Shown here piece by piece: positions 14,643-18,089 of a stretch of 18,089 nt of DNA. The position numbers were made by a program, and so were the translations under genes. Source of the DNA: Candidatus Sumerlaeota bacterium (lineage in GTDB: Bacteria > Sumerlaeota > Sumerlaeia > JADFCT01); contig JAPLSP010000501.1 of the NCBI GenBank assembly GCA_026398575.1, positions 1 through 18,089 on the forward strand, in the 5' to 3' direction. Position 1 is the stretch's first letter, and each line of letters begins with the position of its first letter. A model generated the notes under the pieces. The model was not told the origin of the DNA. It made no database searches and was given only the letters and a program-made list of their open reading frames with translations.

Positions 14643-14697
14643 GAGTGATTAATCACTCTTTAAGTTCATGGGCATAAACCGTCATTCACGGTATAAG
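14643..14697 (+). promoter_or_regulatory. Candidate promoter/operator of the metal-efflux operon
   Basis: A perfect 16-bp palindrome, GAGTGATTAATCACTC (14643-14658), lies upstream of TGGGCA (14669-14674), a 17-nt spacer and TATAAG (14692-14697), with the start codon 24 nt later. Inside the spacer is a second inverted repeat, ACCGTcattcACGGT (14678-14692). Both are plausible sites for a metal-responsive regulator, but no regulator gene is in the window. Confidence 0.4.
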
Positions 14698-14720
14698 ATA
14701 TCAATCCAAGGAGCAATGCA

Positions 14721-15428
14721 ATGATCCACTCGACTTATCGCAATTTTGCGAAAGCAGCCTGCGCCATGTTGTTGGCGGCGATATGGATGGGACACACGTT
14801 GCCAATCCGCGTCAGCGCCGCGGAGAATGCGATGGCTAAAATAGAACAGCCTTCGCAGCCATTCAAAGGCGATCCCTATCCATTATCGTTTTGCGCCGTG
14901 ACAGGAAACAAACTGGACCCTGCAAAAGAACCTGTGATTTACAGCCACGAGGGGCGTGAAATCCGGTTTTGCTCTCAGGACTGTATCGCCAAGTTCAAGG
15001 CGGATCCTAAAACCTATCTCGATAAGATTGACAAAGCCATCATCGAGCAGCAAAAGCCTTTTTATCCCCTTGAAAAATGCGTCGTTACCGGCGAGAAATT
15101 GGGGGGAGACATGGGCAAGCCCGTGGAGTATGTTTATAAAAATCGTCTCGTGCGCTTCTGCTGCACAGGATGCGTCAAGGGCTTTGAAAAGGAGCCGGCG
15201 AAATATTTCCCGCAGATTGAGAAAGCCGTGATCGAAAAGCAGTCCGCCGCCTATCCGTTGAAGACGTGCGTCGTCAGCGGTAAGGACCTGGGCGCCATGG
15301 GCCAGCCGGTTACCTATGTGCAGGGCAATCGCCTTTTCAAATTGTGTTGCCCAGCGTGCATTGAAAAAATTCAGAAGAATCCGCTCGTGTACACTGGGAA
15401 GTTGGACGAAGCGGCGAAGAAGCAATAA
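14721..15428 (+). CDS. Exported protein with three TRASH/YHS-like metal-binding domains
   Basis: A 235-residue protein, probably periplasmic. The N-terminal signal sequence ('ACAMLLAAIWMGHTLPIRVSA') ends near residue 34. Three tandem domains of about 48 residues follow (52-100, 114-162, 178-226). Each begins YPL..C.V[TS]G..L and contains a later pair or triplet of Cys: C58/C84/C88, C120/C147-C148/C151 and C183/C209-C210/C213, then '[KE]..P..Y'. This treble-clef-like pattern is that of TRASH/YHS domains, which bind Cu or other soft metals. Placed 11 nt before the CusB-type gene, it likely binds periplasmic metal and hands it to the pump, or senses it. AAGGAG lies 7 nt before ATG at 14721. Not assigned to a named gene. 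Confidence 0.85.
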   Translation: MIHSTYRNFAKAACAMLLAAIWMGHTLPIRVSAAENAMAKIEQPSQPFKGDPYPLSFCAVTGNKLDPAKEPVIYSHEGREIRFCSQDCIAKFKADPKTYLDKIDKAIIEQQKPFYPLEKCVVTGEKLGGDMGKPVEYVYKNRLVRFCCTGCVKGFEKEPAKYFPQIEKAVIEKQSAAYPLKTCVVSGKDLGAMGQPVTYVQGNRLFKLCCPACIEKIQKNPLVYTGKLDEAAKKQ

Positions 15429-15439
15429 AGGAGGGAACC

Positions 15440-17224
15440 ATGGGAAGCGAAACCTCTCAGCCATCCCACAGATGGTTCAAGCGCGTTGTATTTTTCTTGA
15501 AAATGCTCGAGATTCGTCTGCGGTTCATTGCGATTCTCGTGGTGACTGCCTTGGTGGTGGGATACTGGGACTATATCGAAAACTATTACGAGCGCTGGCA
15601 ACGCCACCGGGCGGCGGCGCATGGCGGCGCAGGACACGTCGAGCATAAAGCGGACGGCGAAAGCGACATTGAGTATTATTGCGGGATGCATCCGTTTGTG
15701 ATTCGCGACCGCCCTGGCAAGTGCCCGATTTGCGGCATGGATTTAACGAAGCGCAAGAAAGGCGCTCCCGCGCAATTGCCGGAGGGAACGCTCTCCCGCG
15801 TGCAGATTTCGCCGGAACGGATCATGCAAGCGGGCGTTCAAATCGAAGCGGTGGCTTATCGTCTTCTGACGCGCACGGTTCGTTCCTATGGCGTTCTGGA
15901 ACTGGATGAAACGCGCCAGGCCAGGATCGTGGCGCGGTTTCCCGGGCGCGTCGAGGAACTGATGGTCAATGCCACGGGACAGACGGTGAAAGCCGGCGAG
16001 CCGCTGGCGCGCATTTACAGCCCCAAGTTCATGGCCGCCTCGCAGGAATATCTGCAAGCCCTCTCGAGCCAGCGCAAGACCGAAGCCTCGAAGGACGCCT
16101 CCGCCGAGGAGAAAGCCCGCGCGGCGCAACTGGCCGTTTATGCCCGGCAGCGCCTGAAGCTGGCCGGATTTATGGACAAACAACTGGATGAGCTGGCGCG
16201 CGGAAGCGCGGCGGCGGCCAGTGAATATGTCACCCTGTATTCTCCTCTTCCCGGAACGGTTCTGGAAAAAAATGTCCTGGCGGGTCAGACGGTCGAAGAG
16301 GGAACCGTGCTTTACTCGGTCGCCGATCTTTCGTCGCTGTGGGCGCAGATTCAGGTGATCGAATCGGATATCGGCGCCGTGGCGCAGGGGATGGCGGTGG
16401 AAATATCCAGCGTCTCGCGGCCTGGCGAGATTTTTTATGGAACCGTGGATTTCATCTATCCGACGCTTGACACGGCCAGCCGGTCGCTGAAAGTCCGCGT
16501 CGTCATTCCCAATGCCGGCGATAAACTGAAGCCGGGGATGTATGTGACGGCGGTGCTGCGCGCGCCGATGGGGAAATTTGAGCAGGGGGTTGATGAAGGG
16601 GCAGGCGGGAAGGCAAGGGACGCAAAGGACAAGGGGACTGCCACAAGCGCATCCGTAAAGCTGCCGACCGCTAATAAAGAAGACGCGGAGCGGTATATCG
16701 CCTCTCTGGCGGTGGGAGCGGAGTACTACGATTGCCCGATGCATTCCGAAGCGGTTTCCAACAAGGCGACGGATATCTGCGCGCTCTGCGGCATGAAGAC
16801 AAACAAGAAACACATCAAGGAAGAGAAGAAAAGCCTTCCGCCAAGCTCGACAACGCAGACGATCGCGTCGCCTGAAGCTGCGTCGGAATCCCAGTGGGCC
16901 GAAGGTTATACCTGCCCGATGCATCCAGCGGAGTTGAGCGATCATCCCGGCATTTGCACCCTGTGCAATTGCGCGATGAAAATGACCAAGTGGCGCGTCG
17001 AACGGGTGCTGAGCATTCCGGAAACCGCCGTGATTGACACCGGCGCGCGACAGATTGTATTCGTTGAGAGCGCGCCCGGTTTGTTCGATGCGCGAGCCGT
17101 CACGCTCGGACCGCGCTCCGGCGCCTATTATTTCGTTCGTGGCGGTTTGCAGTTAGGCCAGCGCATCGCGACCTACGGCTCATTTTTGATTGACGCCGAA
17201 GCGCGATTGAATCCAAATTCATAA
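15440..17224 (+). CDS. CusB-type efflux RND periplasmic adaptor with three heavy-metal-binding modules
   Basis: A 594-residue membrane-fusion protein that links an RND pump to an outer-membrane channel. One N-terminal membrane segment (about 28-45) anchors it. A first heavy-metal-binding module is at 79-103 (YYCGMHP...CPICGMDL). The adaptor core follows: barrel-sandwich strand 'ARIVARFPGRVEELMVNATGQTV', a helical hairpin about 195-255, 'SPLPGTVLEKNVLAGQTVEEG' and a beta-barrel 'LWAQIQVIESDIG...PGMYVTAVL' (300-373). Two more modules (429-453 YDCPMHS...CALCGM; 490-514 YTCPMHP...CTLCNC) sit before the membrane-proximal domain 'IPETAVIDTGARQIVFVES...GLQLGQRIATYGSFLIDAEARL'. AAAGGAGG precedes the ATG at 15440. 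The family exports Cu(I)/Ag(I); exact metal specificity is not proven. The pump gene is expected beyond the window end. Confidence 0.93.
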   Translation: MGSETSQPSHRWFKRVVFFLKMLEIRLRFIAILVVTALVVGYWDYIENYYERWQRHRAAAHGGAGHVEHKADGESDIEYYCGMHPFVIRDRPGKCPICGMDLTKRKKGAPAQLPEGTLSRVQISPERIMQAGVQIEAVAYRLLTRTVRSYGVLELDETRQARIVARFPGRVEELMVNATGQTVKAGEPLARIYSPKFMAASQEYLQALSSQRKTEASKDASAEEKARAAQLAVYARQRLKLAGFMDKQLDELARGSAAAASEYVTLYSPLPGTVLEKNVLAGQTVEEGTVLYSVADLSSLWAQIQVIESDIGAVAQGMAVEISSVSRPGEIFYGTVDFIYPTLDTASRSLKVRVVIPNAGDKLKPGMYVTAVLRAPMGKFEQGVDEGAGGKARDAKDKGTATSASVKLPTANKEDAERYIASLAVGAEYYDCPMHSEAVSNKATDICALCGMKTNKKHIKEEKKSLPPSSTTQTIASPEAASESQWAEGYTCPMHPAELSDHPGICTLCNCAMKMTKWRVERVLSIPETAVIDTGARQIVFVESAPGLFDARAVTLGPRSGAYYFVRGGLQLGQRIATYGSFLIDAEARLNPNS

Positions 17225-17246
17225 AACCTGTCCAGGATCGTCTGGC

Positions 17247-18089
17247 ATGAAACGCATTCTGATTCTCACTTTGGGGCTGCTGCTTGTCACGGCGTGCCGC
17301 TGGATTGTCACCCCCAAAGGCGAACCGGAAGAACGCGCCAAGGCCGCGATCGAGCAGCCTGCTTTTGAGCGAAAACTTGGGCTACGCGTCTTGCCGGATT
17401 TGACGGTATCGGCGACGCTGCCCGAGGCGCTGGAATATGCCTTCAAAGCCAGCGGCGATATCGAGGCGGCGTATTTCGATTGGCGCGCGGCCATCGAGCG
17501 CGTGCCGCAGGCCGGCGCGCTGCCGGACCCCACACTGGAATTCGAAAGCCTCTTCAGCGGAGGCGGGGGAAAAGGCTTCAACCTCAATCTGATCAGCTTG
17601 GGGCTGAGCCAGGATATTCCGGGACGGGGCAAGCGCGAAGCCCGCGCCGAGCTGGCGTTGCGCGAGGCGCAAGGCGCCGGAGAACGCTTCCGCGCCGCCA
17701 AGTTTTCGCTCCAGCGGCGCGTCGTGACCGTGTATGCGCAACTGGCGCTGAACGAAGCCATGATCGGCCTGACCTCGGATTCCATCCGCCTGCTCAAAGA
17801 AACCTACACCGTGGCGCTGCATCGCTATCATGAGATGGCGGATACGGGGCTTGCGGACATGCGCAAGATCGAGTTGGAGATTCAAACCGCCGAAAGCAAT
17901 CAACGCGGACTGGCCGCCGCCATCCCAAGTCTCGCGGCGGAGCTCAACGGCCTGCTCAATCGCAAGGCGGATGCGCCGCTGGCCGCCCCGCGCCTGCCTG
18001 AAATCACGCTCCCCTCCTCTTCGACCGCGGAATTATTCGCGCTGGCCGTGGCGCGCAATGCGGACCTGGCGGCCCTGCGCAAAGACATC
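17247..18089 (+). CDS. CusC/TolC-family outer-membrane efflux protein (partial, cut by window end)
   Basis: 281 codons are read from ATG at 17247 without a stop; the C terminus is outside the window. The N terminus is a lipoprotein signal, MKRILILTLGLLLVTAC (lipobox Cys17). The remainder shows the alternating helical pattern of outer-membrane factors: 'LPEALEYAFKASGDIEAAYFDWRAAIERVPQAGALPDPTLEF', then 'LSQDIPGRGKREARAELALREAQGA' and 'VVTVYAQLALNEAMIGLTSDSIRLLKETYTVA'. In tripartite pumps it forms the trimeric exit duct joined by the adaptor encoded 22 nt upstream. Cluster order (metal-binding protein, adaptor, channel) points to a Cu/Ag efflux operon with the RND pump next. Confidence 0.9.
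   Translation, partial: MKRILILTLGLLLVTACRWIVTPKGEPEERAKAAIEQPAFERKLGLRVLPDLTVSATLPEALEYAFKASGDIEAAYFDWRAAIERVPQAGALPDPTLEFESLFSGGGGKGFNLNLISLGLSQDIPGRGKREARAELALREAQGAGERFRAAKFSLQRRVVTVYAQLALNEAMIGLTSDSIRLLKETYTVALHRYHEMADTGLADMRKIELEIQTAESNQRGLAAAIPSLAAELNGLLNRKADAPLAAPRLPEITLPSSSTAELFALAVARNADLAALRKDI

Noticed and set aside
15743..16945. Minus-strand 400-codon open frame
   Set aside because: It is antisense to the well-supported CusB-type adaptor. The composition (His/Arg-rich) is typical of a shadow frame.

Overview
The window looks like chromosomal DNA of a Gram-negative, GC-rich bacterium. There are several Sec-type signal peptides, an RND-type tripartite metal efflux system and an outer-membrane factor with a lipobox. 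Palindromic intergenic repeats, a pRiA4b ORF-3-like protein, an Asp-box surface protein and a formylglycine-generating-enzyme (FGE)-fold protein would fit the PVC superphylum or a related candidate phylum. That placement is a guess; no marker gene is present.

Layout. (1) 121-2826, minus: a large secreted protein with nine perfect-length 18-residue repeats and an Asp-box (BNR-like) propeller. (2) 3125-4775: a Y1/HUH transposase-like gene of the REP-associated (RAYT) type, flanked by two arrays of about 67-69 bp palindromic repeats in opposite orientation. The protein appears to be two fused Y1 domains, each lacking the half of the active site that the other keeps. (3) 4805-9082, all minus: a complete diversity-generating retroelement (DGR). 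In transcription order it has a secreted FGE/C-type-lectin-fold target protein with the variable repeat (VR) at its 3' end, Avd, the reverse transcriptase, the template repeat (TR), and a second, shortened Avd-like gene. TR and VR align without gaps over 125 bp. All 15 differences inside the mutable part fall on TR adenines, and one further difference lies in the adenine-free 3' end. (4) 9247-13276: a long palindrome, a SAM methyltransferase, a two-ACT-domain protein, a Gfo/Idh/MocA oxidoreductase, a 99-bp MITE-like element and a secreted FKBP-type prolyl isomerase. (5) 13388-14720: a pRiA4b ORF-3-like protein, several hairpins, and a decayed copy of that gene's 3' end. (6) 14721-18089, plus: a heavy-metal (probably Cu/Ag) efflux operon with a triple TRASH/YHS-like metal-binding protein, a CusB-type adaptor with three heavy-metal-binding modules, and a CusC-type outer-membrane factor cut by the window end.

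The strongest result is the DGR. Its RT, with Avd, would copy the TR transcript with errors at adenines and write the product into the VR. This would diversify up to about 20 residues of an exported ligand-binding face carried on a long helical stalk. The most unusual secondary candidate is the fused pseudo-dimeric RAYT between inverted repeat arrays.
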